Part shown: positions 32,456 to 44,139 of the stretch, one piece after another
How positions within the stretch are numbered: position 1 is the first letter of the stretch
How the letters are laid out: the number at the start of each line of letters is the position of its first letter
Assembly: GCA_026315105.1 (NCBI GenBank)
Contig: CM048744.1
Coordinates: 359,353,168 to 359,417,167 of the forward strand
Direction of reading: 5' to 3'
Source of the DNA: Locusta migratoria
Lineage: Eukaryota > Arthropoda > Insecta > Orthoptera > Acrididae
DNA length: 64,000 bases
Made by a program: the position numbers and the translations under genes
The notes under the pieces: model-generated
The model's database searches: none
Seen by the model: only the letters and a program-made list of their open reading frames with translations
What the model was told of the DNA's origin: nothing

Positions 32456-32558
32456 ATGGCGTTGGACGTGGTAGAGACGCCAGCTCCTGGCTACTCGAGC
32501 TCTGGCGGTTATGCACAAATGGTCCTGAAGCAAAGACAATGGAGATATCTGACCATTG
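32456..32558 (+). CDS. Candidate first coding exon, unknown protein
   Basis: ATG in the strong context ACAATGG opens MALDVVETPAPGYSSSGGYA, then QMVLKQRQWRYLTI, and meets a GT donor (GTAAAT) at 32559. Read through, the frame runs to 32656. I do not recognise the protein. The GC-rich setting and the upstream GCGCATGCGC resemble the first exons of the Harbinger and P-like elements here, so it may be a first exon of another DNA transposon or, less likely, of a host gene. Confidence 0.3.
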
Positions 32559-33534
32559 GTAAATCCTCCATTAAGGCAACATCCGCCCTTCATATTTGTT
32601 TTTGGCGCATTGAAAACCACGGTAATTTGGTAAAAAATTTTATAACTATAATTTAAGGACGCATCAACTGCAAAAGCCTTCAGAAGATACGATCATGAAT
32701 AATAATGAAGTCACTACTCTCCACCTAGCAAGAATAGCCGTGTGGTTAGCGGCATCGCGTTGGGCCGTCAAAGGTAGTGGGTTTGAGACCGAGGGCAAGC
32801 AATTTTTTAAAAACCCTATCTTGTTTTTAACAGATACAACAAAAACTATGACCTTTGTATTGTTACTTACCACATATCTTTGGACGTTTTAAAAATGTGA
32901 TTTTAAGAGTAAATTATATTTGTACTCTACGTTGTAACAAATATTTAACTGTTTGAAAAGATGTGAGGGAGAGCATCCTTTGCGCACGCGTAAGGTTCGT
33001 AGGGGATGCTGTTTACAGTGTCAGGTGACCCGAAGTTAGCTTGTCTCTTCATCGTAACAGATTCATTTAGTTACAGCCACTTAACAGTTTAATCAGTTAC
33101 CGTGTTTTAGGGTTCATGTGCATATTCATTTTGTTGTTGTTTATTATTAAAGAAAAAATAACAACGTTCAGTATCTCCTAGAAACAAATTACTCAGATTT
33201 AAGCTTGGAACAAAATATGAAATAAAGAAGCTTGGTAGGCCGACGCCTCAGCTCGAGTTGAAGCAAGTGCAAACAAACCGAGGTAAGACATTCTGCAGAT
33301 ATTTTAACGAAAATATAACTAAAATAACTAAAGAGAAGGGGGGGGGGGGAGACAGGGGCGACGCCACTATCAAGATTCGGCACTCATTTTATTTAGAAAA
33401 CAAGACTTTTATTGACGTTTATCTACTTATCAAAATAGACACAGACATAACATTTCTCCTCTGCATTCCTGTAATTTAAGCCTGTACACTGAGCAGAGCC
33501 TACTTCATCAAAATATATAATTTTTTTTTACCTA
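32559..33534. other. Unassigned interval with exon-like piece
   Basis: At 33159-33291 a TTATTAAAG acceptor-like site, the frame RFKLGTKYEIKKLGRPTPQL followed by ELKQVQTNRG, and a GTAAGA donor suggest a possible exon of an unknown gene, but stops precede it. A T-rich run at 33520-33529 and a poly(G) of 10 near 33341 are present. Confidence 0.3.
32728..32802 (+). mobile_element. tRNA-like SINE head
   Basis: AGAATAGCCGTGTGGTTAGC (A-box region) and GTGGGTTTGAGACCGAGG (degenerate B-box) have the spacing of a tRNA. No SINE-A body follows. It is probably the head of a truncated SINE rather than a working tRNA gene, since the B-box has mismatches. Confidence 0.45.
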
Positions 33535-33652
33535 GTGACGTATAGTAGCTTTAGGAAAGTTGAACTTCCTAGCGGCGCCTTTAACAAGCTTACCATTTCT
33601 TACAGGCTGCATTGCCTCTTTCAATGATTCCTTGCTCCATTTCTGCCACCCT
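33535..33652 (-). pseudogene. Psq-type helix-turn-helix exon (pogo-like)
   Basis: On the - strand: GWQKWSKESLKEAMQPVRNG, then KLVKGAARKFNFPKATIRH and a stop. This is the pipsqueak/CENP-B N-terminal DNA-binding helix-turn-helix found at the start of pogo-type transposases. An RTE 3' fragment has inserted directly upstream, so the start is lost. Confidence 0.65.
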
Positions 33653-33654
33653 GT

Positions 33655-33810
33655 CTTCGTTGTTGTTGTTATTGTTGTGGTCTTCAGTCCGGAGACTGGT
33701 TTGATACAGCTCTCCATAATACCCTATCCTGAGCAAGCCTCTTCATCTCCACATAAGAACGGCAACCTACATCTGTCTGAATCTGCTTACTGCATCCATC
33801 TCTTGGTCTT
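33655..33810 (-). mobile_element. RTE LINE 3' fragment
   Basis: TTGTTGTTGTTATTGTTGTG, then GTCTTCAGTCCGGAGACTGG, matches the last 150 bases of the RTE element (23228 onward). Strongly 5' truncated. Confidence 0.88.
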
Positions 33811-34621
33811 TCTCTGCCTGTCTTCCTCATGAACTGCATAATACGTCATCTTAACCGCAGGCGACATTTTGGATTCGGACTTATACATGCACAGAGTCTT
33901 ATACAATAAATTCATTAAACCGTTATTAAAACATCACTAAATCCACAAGGTTTAAGATGAATCAACTGATATTCATTAATACAAAAGTACTCTTTGCATG
34001 AAACTTATTTAAATCACAGGAAAAATTGTTACAAAAACAGAATCCACTTCCTAGCCTCTCTTTTCAACAAAGCAAAATGACCGAGCAGTTCTATTTCAAG
34101 AGACACGACTGCAGAGGAAGCAATAATATATTGTGCATATGGCACAATCTGTAGAGTTACTGGATAAATTGAAAATTCGTCATCTTAGACTCCTCGTCAA
34201 CTTACCCGACCTTCCCCTACTTCCACTTTGATGTCTTTTTTGGTACTAGGCGTTTGCTGGAAGGGCTCATAGAACCACTGAAGCATTTTAAAGTAACATA
34301 TTTTTTGTTATCACTATTAATTAAAAAAAAACAACTTTGATACATATAAAAATAGTTACCAAGTTTTTTGTCATGAACATTGTAATGCGCTTGTCGAAGC
34401 ATCAGAAAATTAATATGTGTTAAGAATGGAATGTATGAGATGCGTGATACGTGGACAGTGGCGGAGACGGGACTGTGGCTTGGCCGGCGGCGTGCCTTTG
34501 TGAGGCTTAACAAAAGGATCGCCCAGGGCCTCTTTTTCCAATCCCACTGTGACACGCCACACACTCGAATCCCGCCAATGACGTAACACAGAAACCAGCT
34601 CTATCGTGGCGGAAGCAAGAT
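33811..34621. other. Unassigned interval
   Basis: No supported gene. A 115-codon - strand ORF (34217-34564) has no recognisable domain. Confidence 0.35.
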
Positions 34622-34690
34622 ATCTACATATTTAATCTGCAAATCACTTTTTAATGCCCAGCAGAGGATTCATCACGCAGTTTTCACCTA
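34622..34690 (-). mobile_element. Jockey/CR1-group LINE tail fragment
   Basis: ATCTACATATTTAATCTGC and GCAGAGGATTCATCACGC match the extreme 3' end of the LINE at 59590. It is cut off by the Helitron start at 34693. Confidence 0.6.
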
Positions 34691-34692
34691 TA

Positions 34693-36149
34693 TCTATAAA
34701 TGTGAATGTCTGTTCGGTGTACGTTTATCACGTCTGAACCACAAGACATAAAGAGCTAAAAATTTGTACAGTTACTAATGTCTACCCGGGGAAGGCAATC
34801 GGCATGGTTCTATTGCGATCGGATAGCTATTAATATATATATTAATGTGAATGTCTGTTCAGTGTACGCTTATCACGTCCGAAAGATAAGACGCAGAGAC
34901 TTAAATGTTTGTACAGTTACTAATTTATACATCAGGGACGTTTTAGACACGGTTTTATAGCGATCCGATAGATATTTAGTAATTTGAAGAATATAAGGCG
35001 AAATGCGGAACAACAATTACTCTTTGAAAGTTATACTTACTCTTTGAAAATGGTTGTATTGGTTGCATTGTTGCTTCAGGGTTGATAATGACAAAAGGGT
35101 GGAATATATTGTGATGGAAAGTTATCGGTGTATATAAAATTCTACGTGTGTGTGTGTGTGTGAATATTTCGCTGTGCAGCGGAAACTACAAACGAATGGT
35201 CTGTGTGTAATTGTTCTCCGAAATCTCTCGTTGTACGCCATCGCAGTTCCACGCCGATAGCTATAAGGGGGTGGAAGATTTGGTGGTTGAAAGTCGTCAA
35301 ATTATTAAAAAAATTCGGACTGAAGGCCAACGATGACGTTTGCGACTCTATAGCAAGTAGATTACATACAGCGAAACGTGATGCCACAGACCATATCTTT
35401 GGTCTGCGTGCTACAATGTCTTCAGCCCATTGATCTCTATACTCTCTGGATGTTGAACTTCAGTTTCCCTAGCGTGCCAGCCATAGATATTCATATTTAG
35501 TTTCTTGCCAAATTCAAACATGGCTGCTAAGAAGCGTCTAAAGAAAAAGAGAAGAAAATGTGTTTCGATTCCATTCCCATATCAGCCTACAACATCGAAT
35601 ATTGAATTAAATTCCAAGTCAAGAGGTAAGCAAGCAATTCTTTGTCACGTAATAACTGATGGAAACTCGTTTGCCAAATTTAAACATGGCGGACAATGCG
35701 AAATCGTGTGCAAAACATTTGAATGTGCAGGCACGCTGCAATTCAATGATCAGACACCAGAGTTATACATCCAGTTTGTATAGAGATCACTGCTTCAGCC
35801 CTTTCTCTGTACGGATAAGCATACGAATAAGAAAATATAAGAATAAATAAATAAAGCAGTAAAAAAGAAATTTCTTTTAATACATCTCTTTAAAAAAATC
35901 CATTTGTCGTTTCGCGCATTACATCAAGTGATCGATCTGTGATATTATTACAACCATTATTGTTGAATTTCGTGATTGGAATTTTTGTAACGAGTGCATT
36001 TTTACGTGTGATTTCTTATATAATCTCTGATAAATGTAACATGTCTTTAGAAAAAAGGAGATGGACAGACAGAGAGTGAATAAGAAAAGTGCTAACTCAA
36101 GACTGGAATAAATAAATAAATACCCGGGCAACGCTGGGTTTTCAGCTAG
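34693..36149 (+). mobile_element. Helitron, non-autonomous
   Basis: Starts TCTATAAATGTGAATGTCTG after an A. It ends with the hairpin CCCGGGCAACGCTGGG, then TTTTCAGCTAG before a T. TC...CTAG ends, a 3' hairpin, A/T insertion and no terminal inverted repeats are the Helitron signature. The 5' portion carries two direct copies of GTGAATGTCTGTTC (34700 and 34848). The interior has two moderate ORFs (35203-35433 and 35505-35783) of unknown origin, no Rep or helicase, and a (TG)n run near 35146. Confidence 0.82.
35203..35783 (+). other. Unknown ORFs carried by the Helitron
   Basis: 35203-35433 encodes 76 residues including KVVKLLKKFGLKANDDVCDS. 35505-35783 encodes 92 residues opening MPNSNMAAKKRLKKKRRKCV, with a later CEIVCKTFECAGTLQF block. 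GCCAAATTCAAACATGGC (35508) recurs as GCCAAATTTAAACATGGC (35673). Helitrons often capture gene pieces; these could be captured exons. No family is recognised. Confidence 0.3.
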
Positions 36150-36399
36150 TAATTTATATAATAATGTGATCCGCAAGAGTTGACAATTTTTTATTTTTTA
36201 TTTCTATACACTACCCGAGTTTCGAGAACTATGTCTCATCATGAGGTACATCTGCAAATTACAATGAAATAAAATAGTGACGTCTGGCTAATTAACAAAA
36301 TAGCTACACTACATCAATACTAAAATGGTTAAGAATATAGGGTGAGAAAGGGAGTATACGTACTTAGTGAGCCCATAAATTGTTAGATGTAGCTTTTTT

Positions 36400-36591
36400 G
36401 TTTGTAAATCTATGGGACCAAACTGCGTGGTCATCAGTCCGTAGCTCACAAACTACTTAAACCTAGGTAAACTAACCTAAGGACAACATAGACACACACA
36501 CATGCCCCAGGGAGGACTCGAACCTCCACGGCGAGCAACCGAGCGCTCCGCAGCGAGACGCTTTAGACCGCTCGTCTACTCCACCGCGGCT
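36400..36591 (-). mobile_element. SINE-A variant copy
   Basis: On the - strand the head is GCCGCGGTGGAGTAGACGAG, the B-box GGTTCGAGTCCTCC, and the body GACTGATGACCACGC. The subfamily differs from most copies (GAGTCC in the B-box, like 45281). Confidence 0.88.
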
Positions 36592-38063
36592 CAAGGTAAA
36601 AATATTGTTTCCTGAAATAGGAATATTTCATTAGAGGAAATTACTATTCATGTGATTATAAGAGATAGGTTGCAAATGCGCAGTTCATTCCGTGCTCATA
36701 TGGTACAGTAACAGACAAAAATGTTACCACATTTAAATCGCATTTAAAACAAGATTAAAGGAGTAATTAGGAAAGAATTGGAAATTTTACACCAAATAAA
36801 GGAAATAAGTATTATTAAAAAAACTGGAATTGTGACCACGCAAATAAACAGCATATGAGCAGCTGTGTAGATAACACCAACAGACGTCCCAGCAGCACTA
36901 GAATTTTAAATCGCGATTGCTGTCGTATATTCGTTACTGTTTCTACTTCTGCACCGTAAAAGCTACAGCTTCCCCATAGTAAATTAATGATATTGTTCTC
37001 ACATTCCTATATAAATAGTTTACTTCACAGCAGAGAAACGATTTGAGAACGCGTGAACGTAGTACTGTCAGTTGTGGAGACAGTATCCTCTGACAGCACT
37101 AGATAGCGTCGTGATTGATTGTTCGAACGTATCCCGAGATTGTCCGAACTGCGACGTAAATTATTCGAACAACTCGAGTCGTGTTCAAACCCAGCTCTAG
37201 TAAACTGCGTTCTAACCGCCTCTAGAGGCAGCCGTGTCACCCTCCGCCCGAAGGCGTCAATGGATTCGGTACGCAGGGGGACGTAGTATGGTCATGATAA
37301 AAGAGCTACTTGTCGTAGGTAACCAGTATCTTTATTATTTTGAGTTCTCTTACGAAATCAACGGTCTGCTTTGCAAAATACACTAATGAGTAGCGTTAAT
37401 TTGCTGTTTTATTTTATTTTTTATTTATCTGTTACAAGTTTGGATCAACTTCGGCTTTTCTTTCACTAGAATGATCGTTACAAATGTGCTATTTGTCGTG
37501 GATAACACGTGTCTGTATTCTTCTGAGTAGTTTTCCGATAACTTCAGCCTGCCTAAACTGTATGTAACATGTTCTTCTCATAACACGATTCTACAATGTA
37601 TGTGTTAAATTTAACTACTAAGAAAGTACTATTTCAAATGCAAACCATGTTTAAACCGACTGATAGAGCTTACAACTTCAACTTCGTGACAGATCACAGT
37701 AGTGCCATACGGAAACTTTTTGACGTTGACGTGAAGCAAGCTGTCGGTGCGAGGCTTCAGTCACAGTAGTAAGACTGCCAGTCCAGTAAGAATTACTTTT
37801 TTTTTTAAATTCCACTGCATCACGCATCGTAATGGACGTTTTACTGTATACTTCTCTGTAATTAATGCACTTAAATTTTTATGTAAGCTGTTTGTTGTCT
37901 CTGCTTCCCACCTGGAGAAGTGCCATTCTATAATTTATCTTACATGTCCAAGTGTTTATGTCATGCGATAAGTAAATTCCCAGTGCATCATTTTGGCTCT
38001 TTAATAAAGGGCCTATATTTCATATGATACAATGAATAAAAATGAAGGTTATTTGCATTAATT
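36592..38063. other. Unassigned interval
   Basis: No gene supported. Just left of it, CCCGAGTTTCGAGAACTATG (36214) with CTCATCATGAG is a foldback-type motif on the - strand. The short ORFs at 37025-37240 and 37747-37971 lack recognisable domains. Confidence 0.35.
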
Positions 38064-38065
38064 TA

Positions 38066-38686
38066 CCGGGTGATCAAAAAGTATATATTTGAAAACTTAA
38101 TAAATCACGGAATGATGTAGATAGAGAGTAAAAATTGACACACATGCTTGGAATAACATGGGGTTAAAAAAAACAGTTAAAAATATGACGGAGTAAAAAC
38201 ATTAATGAGAGTCGTAGCAGATGACAAGCACACACTACTAAAAATCCTTCTAGGTCATGGGTTTTACCCTCGATTAATCTGCTGTTGAATGTTTCGGAAA
38301 TAGCGTATGCACCGGTGCTGTAATACAATTGTTTAAACAAGACTGGCATTCAAGTGAATCTTCCGATCGGAACTGATAGTGCCTCACCATAACTCCGGAC
38401 ATGCTTTACAGTGCTGTTCACAACATTATTTCTCCACTACAGCTATTGTTGAGGAATGATGGTCAACATATTGAGCATTTCCTGCAGAGAACATCATCTT
38501 TGCTTTGTCTTAATTTGTTATGCTAATTATTGCTTTTCTGATCAGATGAAGTGCCATCTGTCGGACAGTTTTGACTTTTTTTTCTAATAAAACCCTATGT
38601 CATTACAAGCATGTGTGTAAATTTTTACCTATCTATCTACATTATTTCGTGATTTATTGAGTTTTCAAATTTATACTGACACCCAA
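38066..38686 (-). mobile_element. Mariner-type element, internally deleted
   Basis: The ends are inverted copies over about 90 bases. The left reads GGGTGATCAAAAAGTATATA from 38068; the reverse complement of the right reads GGGTGTCAGTATAAATTTGA, and both share AATAAATCACG and AATGTAGATAGA. TA on both sides (38064-38065, 38687-38688). A short + strand frame at 38401-38526 (MLYSAVHNIISPLQLLLRND then GQHIEHFL) matches the C-terminal tail I associate with a mariner-like family. The rest is deleted. Confidence 0.75.
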
Positions 38687-38816
38687 TACTTTAAAATCTG
38701 TCTTCGGGTGTATCCACTGCGACACGCCTTTGGCACTCGTACGGTACATGCAGGATAGTAACATTTTGAAATAAAAACATACACAGCGAAGTGCAACTAT
38801 CTCTCTATATATATCT

Positions 38817-38819
<3 letters not shown>

Positions 38820-38872
<53 letters not shown>
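38820..38872. repeat. (TG)n microsatellite
   Basis: About 24 TG units. The ORF spanning it is a cysteine-valine translation of the repeat. Confidence 0.95.
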
Positions 38873-39545
38873 GGATACACAAAGTTGATGGCTTTATCAT
38901 GTACTTTATAATTTACCAAAGGGCAGAGTGTGAAGATAATCTGATTGACACGCCTGGAACATTCAGGATGTATCTCTGCCCATCTGCATGCAATATTTAT
39001 GAACCGTCGCGCTGCTCTTCCAGCCGTTACATGTCAACAACGCACGGGTTTGTTTCAGTTGCGGAGTAAGTGAAGCTTCTTGTATAATATTCCTGTGCCT
39101 GTAGATGCATAACTGTGATGGATCTCTCTCACATCGACGACCTGCCTTCGGCACTTCTGATTTATTCAGCATATGTTTTCACCGATATAGTCCTATGGCG
39201 AAATCTCTAATACCACAGAAGCGTTCATTCAGAATATTACGTGAAGTCAGTAATTATTCAGTACATTTACTCCGTCATGATAAGTGTGGTTCAGAACAGT
39301 TGAACTGAATTTTCTATGGACCGTTATATTCATAGTGCAGAAGTAAAAATACACTGGTCAAAACAATTAGGGGATCAACTGAGATATCTAGGTTCTGAAG
39401 TACGTAATCGGCAGAATGAACTAAAATGGTTCGGCGTCTTTCTGTCTGTTGTACGGAGTGTAGACAAGAACATTACGGCAATCGAGACAGTGGCAATAAC
39501 TGAAAGTTTCTACAGAAGGGGCTGCTGTTGATTTGTCTTTACCAA

Positions 39546-39740
39546 GCTGGCAGCAGTGGCCGAGCGGTCTGCGGCGCGTCACGGTCTGCACGGCCGCTGC
39601 GGTTGGGGGTTCGAATCCCCCCTCGGGCATGGATGTTTGTGCCGTCTTTAGAATAAGCTAGTTCATAAGTAGCTTGTAAATTTAGGGACTGATGAACCCG
39701 TAGTTAAGTCGCATAAGCTCTACAAACATTTGAACATTTG
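39546..39740 (+). mobile_element. SINE-A copy in Tc1 5' region
   Basis: Target duplication TTTACCAA (39538-39545 and 39741-39748). Full body with B-box GGTTCGAATCCCCCCTC and the tail CTACAAACATTTGAACATTT. Confidence 0.92.
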
Positions 39741-39813
39741 TTTACCAAACGACTTACACAAGCAGTTGGGTTCAGATATTTTTCTGAACAGGTAGTGCAA
39801 TCCACTATCTAGT

Positions 39814-39870
39814 ACATCTACAAGCATACTCCGCAAGCCACCCGAAAGGTGTGTGGCGGACGGTACCTTG
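39814..39870 (-). mobile_element. LINE 3' tail fragment
   Basis: ACATCTACAAGCATACTCCG and CAAGCCACC-GAAAGGTGTGTGG are the extreme 3' end of an insect LINE (R1/Jockey-like) that I recognise from recall. Only about 57 bases remain. Confidence 0.5.
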
Positions 39871-39888
39871 AGTGACTTACCCGAAGCC

Positions 39889-40860
39889 ATGACATGGAGA
39901 GCCACAGAATGGTTGGAAGCGGGACAGACACAGAGAAAGATGTCTGCAGGTATTGGAGTGTCCAAAAGTGTAATTTCCAGGACCTGGACGAAATTTAAGC
40001 CAACAGTAACCATTAAAAGAAGGCAAGGCCAAGGTCGTCCACTGGTGACATCAGCAAGAGATAACAATTATTCCCGGTTAACAGCCCGTCGAGACAGGGG
40101 GCTGAAGCAACTCAGCTGTAACGCACTCTCCAGGCAGTAACGCGACGTGCAATGTCAACACAACCAGTCCGAATTCACCTTCGAAATTTGGCCTCTGCGC
40201 CCGGAGAACTATGGCGTGTGTCGCATTAAAACCACGTCACCGTTTAGCCCGCAGAAACTGGGTGCAGGAAAATTAGCATTGTAGTCGGGGGATTCTGTTC
40301 ACAGACGAGTCAGTATTTTGTGTTCAGCCGGACAATCTGGAGAGAACGTGGAACACGGAACAATCCTGCTTATGTGTAGAAAAACATCACCACATCATCG
40401 TGGTGGGCGAATGGTGTGGTCAGGAGTCAGTATTGGTGGACGTACTGACCTCTACGTCGTCCAGAATGGCGCTTTTAGTGCTCAGACGTACAGAGACGAG
40501 ATTCTCCGACCTTTTGTTGTGAGCTACGCTGGTGCCATAGGAGATGGGTTCCTTCTGGTGGACGATAACGTTTCTTGCCCACAGAGCTGCACTGGTGGAT
40601 ACACTGCTTGAAGCTGAGGGATTTGAACGAGTGTAGAGGCCAGCTTGTTCATCGAACTTAAACCTGACTGAGCATGTCTGGGATGCGCTTGGCATACGCA
40701 CTGCAACCAGATCAGAACCTCCCATAACGGTTGCAGAGCTGTACATTGCACTCATGGAAAAATGGCCAAATATCCCTAAAGAGCTGACCGATAGCTTCAA
40801 GCTGTCCGTGCCTAGCAAATGTACTGGCATTCCGTGGTGTTCACACAACATTAATAGAGG
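39889..40860 (+). pseudogene. Tc1-like transposase, decayed
   Basis: ATG at 39889 opens MTWRATEWLEAGQTQRKMSA, then GIGVSKSVISRTWTKF, the first helix-turn-helix. The catalytic blocks in several frames are ILFTDESVFCVQPDN (first Asp), GRMVWSGVSIGGRTDL, LVDDNVSCPQS (second Asp) and SSNLNLTEHVWDALG (third acidic residue, with the preceding Asp changed to Asn). Frame shifts near 40140, 40270 and 40600 break it. Family length is about 340 residues. Confidence 0.8.
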
Positions 40861-41017
40861 GCTACGAGAATGACTTTCACTCTTATGGGAACAGCATGGT
40901 GCCTCGCTCTAAGTAAAGACTCGAAACAGAAAAATATTGTACTGTACCACACAAGAATTTCAATTATAAATAATATACCAATATCTCACCTGATCCCCAG
41001 ATTGTTTTAAGCAGTGT

Positions 41018-41683
41018 TGTTGTGGTCTTCAGTCCGGAGACTGGTTTGATGTAGCTCTCCACCCTACTCTATCCTGAGCAATTCTTTTCATTTCCTCATA
41101 ACAACGGCAACCCACATCCATTTGAATCTGCTTACAATATACGTCTCTTAGTCTCCCTCTGCGATTTTTGCCCCACACACTTTCCTCCAATGCTAAATTT
41201 ACGATTCCTTGATGTCTAAGAATGTGTCCTACCAAGCGATCCCTTCTTTTAGTCAAGGTATGCCAAAAATTCCTTTTCTCGCCAACTGTTCAGTACCTCT
41301 TCATTAGTTACGCTATCCACCCACCTAATCTTCAGCATTCTTCTGTAGCACCACATTTCAAAAGCCTCTATTCTCTGTTTATCGTCCATGTTACACTCCC
41401 GTACAAGGCAACACTACATACAAATGCCTTCGTCATATGTTATTTTACAGTCCAAGTAACATAACTCATTTACCACTTTTATTGATTCGTTACCTCATTT
41501 AATTCCTTCAGCATCGCCTGATTTTCTAAGACTGCATTCCATTATCTTTGTTTTGCTCTTGTTCACGTTCATTTTATACGCTCTCTTTAACGGACTGTCA
41601 ATTCCATTCAGCTGCCTTTCCAGGTCCTTTGCTGTCTCTGACAGAATTACGATGTCATCGGTAAAACGCAAAGTTAAGCAATG
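41018..41683 (-). mobile_element. RTE LINE fragment with internal deletions
   Basis: 11-bp target duplication TTAAGCAGTGT on both sides. On the - strand the 3' coding end TKRRDRLVGHILRHQGIVNL then ALEESVWGKNRRGR matches the large RTE ORF. The 5' side stops in the FADD region. Deletions around 41385 and 41425 are evident against the 23254 copy. Confidence 0.88.
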
Positions 41684-41981
41684 TTAAGCAGTGTAATTTG
41701 CGCAAAGCCATTTTTTCGTAGTGCAGTTATATATTCTAATGCGGCATTCTTACATAGGCTGACGGTTGACACCAGACATGTAAATGAAAATCTCCAAACA
41801 TTCAACATTGAAATAAAAAGAGTACCTTATTAGAAACTTAGCGATTCCTATGATTTGACTCAAAGATATAAATGTCGACTAAAACTAATATCATTGAAAG
41901 CACGTAATATATAGGTTATAGTTTGAAGTACAACCTAGGACAATGAAGTTTGGTGAGTAGTCCTGTAACATTAACGTAAAT

Positions 41982-42538
41982 GAACTCTGAACTACATTTA
42001 CCTTACTGTCTTTCGAAATAGTCACAGTGATTTGGGATGGTGAACAAAAGCCTCTTCACGTTACGTTGGATGTCATAAGTATCGTCAAATCTTTCGTTTT
42101 GAAGGCTAATTGGAGTCTAGGGAACAGAAAGAAGTCTGGAGGATTGATATCCGGCTATTATGGTGGGGTTTGAGTCGAAGGAATAGGAAGAGGTTTGAGG
42201 ACTGAGATCCAGCGAGTATGGCGGGTGTTCAAGTTGCACGACAACGGTCTCCCACACACACCCAAATTGTCAAACAGTTCCTGCCAAAAAATGGGGTGGT
42301 GCTATTTGAACATCCACCATACTCGACGGATCTCAGTCCTCCAAACTCGCTTTGAAAGGAACAAGATTTGACGATATTCCTGACATCCAACGAAACGTGA
42401 CGAGGCGTTTGCACACCCATCCCAAAGGAAGACTTCGTGCAAAGTTACCAGGACATTTATCTCGGAACTCACGGTGCACAGGTATGGGAGGTGGCTATTT
42501 AAAAGGACAGTAAGGTAACTGTAGTTGATAGTTCTGAG
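41982..42538. mobile_element. Palindromic mariner remnant, two inverted 3' ends
   Basis: Right half, + strand: VKQFLPKNGVVLFEHPPYST, then DLSPPNSL, and after a deletion LALKGTRFDDIPDIQRNVTR. Left half, - strand: RFDDTYDIQRNVKRLLFTIP. Both halves therefore code for the same C-terminal segment and point outward. The outer arms also match in inverted order (CTGAACTAC, TTACCTTACTGTC). The left half has no matching YSTDLSPP block. Confidence 0.68.
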
Positions 42539-44139
42539 CCGTGCCGGCTTTTGAATCTTCCGCTGCGCCTCTGTTTGGCGGAGCGTTCATTGGTTTGGCG
42601 CGCTCCTTTCGGTGGTGGCGCGCGTGTGTGCAGCGCCGTGCACTGGGCCTGAAGTTTTTTGCTTTTGGTAGCCGCAGAGGAAGGTTCCGGGGCTGTGTCC
42701 GTACTGTGGGGACGTCACTTCGACGGGCTAATTGCAACCGTCTGGTCTGCAGCAGCACGAGGCTCTTGGCGGGCTACTTGGGGTCTAGTTATCTTCAGAG
42801 TTGTTTCGAGAACTAGTCAGTACTGGAGTTGGACTTTAACACTGGTGTGGGCTCCATGTCGAAACATACTTAATTTGGTTCCAGAAAAGGGGGTGCGTCC
42901 GTATGCTTAGACGCGCCTTTAGTCTGTTGCAGCACGAGGCTGTTGGGTGTTGGTGCACACGTGCATGCTGTCAACTGTGAGGGCCCAGAAACAATGCAAA
43001 ACGCGCACACAGGCACGAGGAGCAGAGGCCAAGCAGTCCTGGAATTTTCGGCAGATCCTGGAGTACACCAGTAGAACACGTTAACTTACGTAAACTTCTC
43101 CTGCAATTATTTGTAAATATGTGTTTTTAAAAGGTTGAAAGACTCGGATGGACAGTGTTTATAATTTAACTTTCATTTTAATTTATCTTTCCTTTTAATT
43201 TTTTGTGTAACTGTTCAAGTTTTAGTAGAGCAGAATATGTTTGGCACCCCTTCAGGGTGGCGTAAGTGTGTTGTGCATTCAGGTTTAATGTTGAAATTTA
43301 AAAGGTCTAACTAGTTGTTGGTGCAACTCAAATTTTGCGTGAGCCAGCAATGCCGATTAGCACTGTTACTTGATTTGATTCCGAGCGAGGTTCTATTCAT
43401 GGAGTTATTTTGTAAATGATATAACTTTGGAGTGTGAATTCCTGTTTGGGTTAATCCTTTTGAATGTATTGTTTAACACATTCGATTCATGGAATTGTTT
43501 TCTAATTGCTATAATATTTGAAGTGTAAATTCCTGTCTTCGAACTTGAGCTTAACTCAGTTATTGTTAGTGGAACAATTTCTTTGATGTTCTGTAATAAT
43601 AATAAGGACTATTCAAATGCTGAATTACATTTGGTGTAACCACGGGCCAGTACTCCCACGTTTCCCTGCCCGTGGAGCTACTGCTTCGTTTCAAGTTCAT
43701 TGGCGTTAGAAGACTGTTCATCGAACCATATTGTGAGAGGTTGTATTAGAGCCATACTGCTGCTTAGTAACATAAAAGGAATTGCTATTTATTTATATTA
43801 TCCATTACAAATTTACCTGTACAAAGAGTGTTATATCTTCCGATGCAGGCGTTTGTAAATAACATCAACTGCAGAAGCACATGTTAGACGCTGGTAAAGT
43901 GGTGTTTACAGTGCAGTGTAGAGCCCAATAGTGAAAACGTGATGTGGTATTATCATGTAAACAAAAGGAGACACAATACATGGAAATTAACCCCAAAATC
44001 CGGCCATACAGTCGCAGTTAGTAAATCAAAAAATTTCACGTAATCACGTAACTTCGAGTTATTAAAGTATGTTTCCTTCTTCCCACCACAGAGCCAGCAC
44101 ACAACATGACGCTTAAAATGATCCTGTAACATGCTCCAT
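42539..44139. other. Unassigned interval, possibly an LTR-type region
   Basis: A GC-rich start (42540-43080) gives way to AT-rich DNA. Two direct copies of a block ATTCATGGAGTTATTTTGTA / ATTCATGGAATTGTTTTCTA (43396 and 43491) run on through GTGAATTCCTGT / GTAAATTCCTGT, with a period of about 95. No gag or pol coding is seen, so an LTR origin is a guess. Confidence 0.3.

Larger units (their letters stand above)
39352..41695 (+). mobile_element. Tc1-like element with SINE, LINE-tail and RTE insertions
   Basis: The left end reads CACTGGTCAAAACAATTAGG from 39352, after TA. The right end, read on the - strand, gives CACTGCTTAAAACAATCTGG, and GAGATAT follows in both. The right tip is duplicated by the RTE insertion (TTAAGCAGTGT at 41007-41017 and 41684-41694). 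It holds a decayed transposase (39889-40860). Confidence 0.83.

Noticed and set aside
42539..44139. LTR retrotransposon
   Set aside because: Direct repeats of about 50 bases and a GC-rich start are suggestive, but no TG...CA-bounded paired repeats, primer site or gag/pol could be established.
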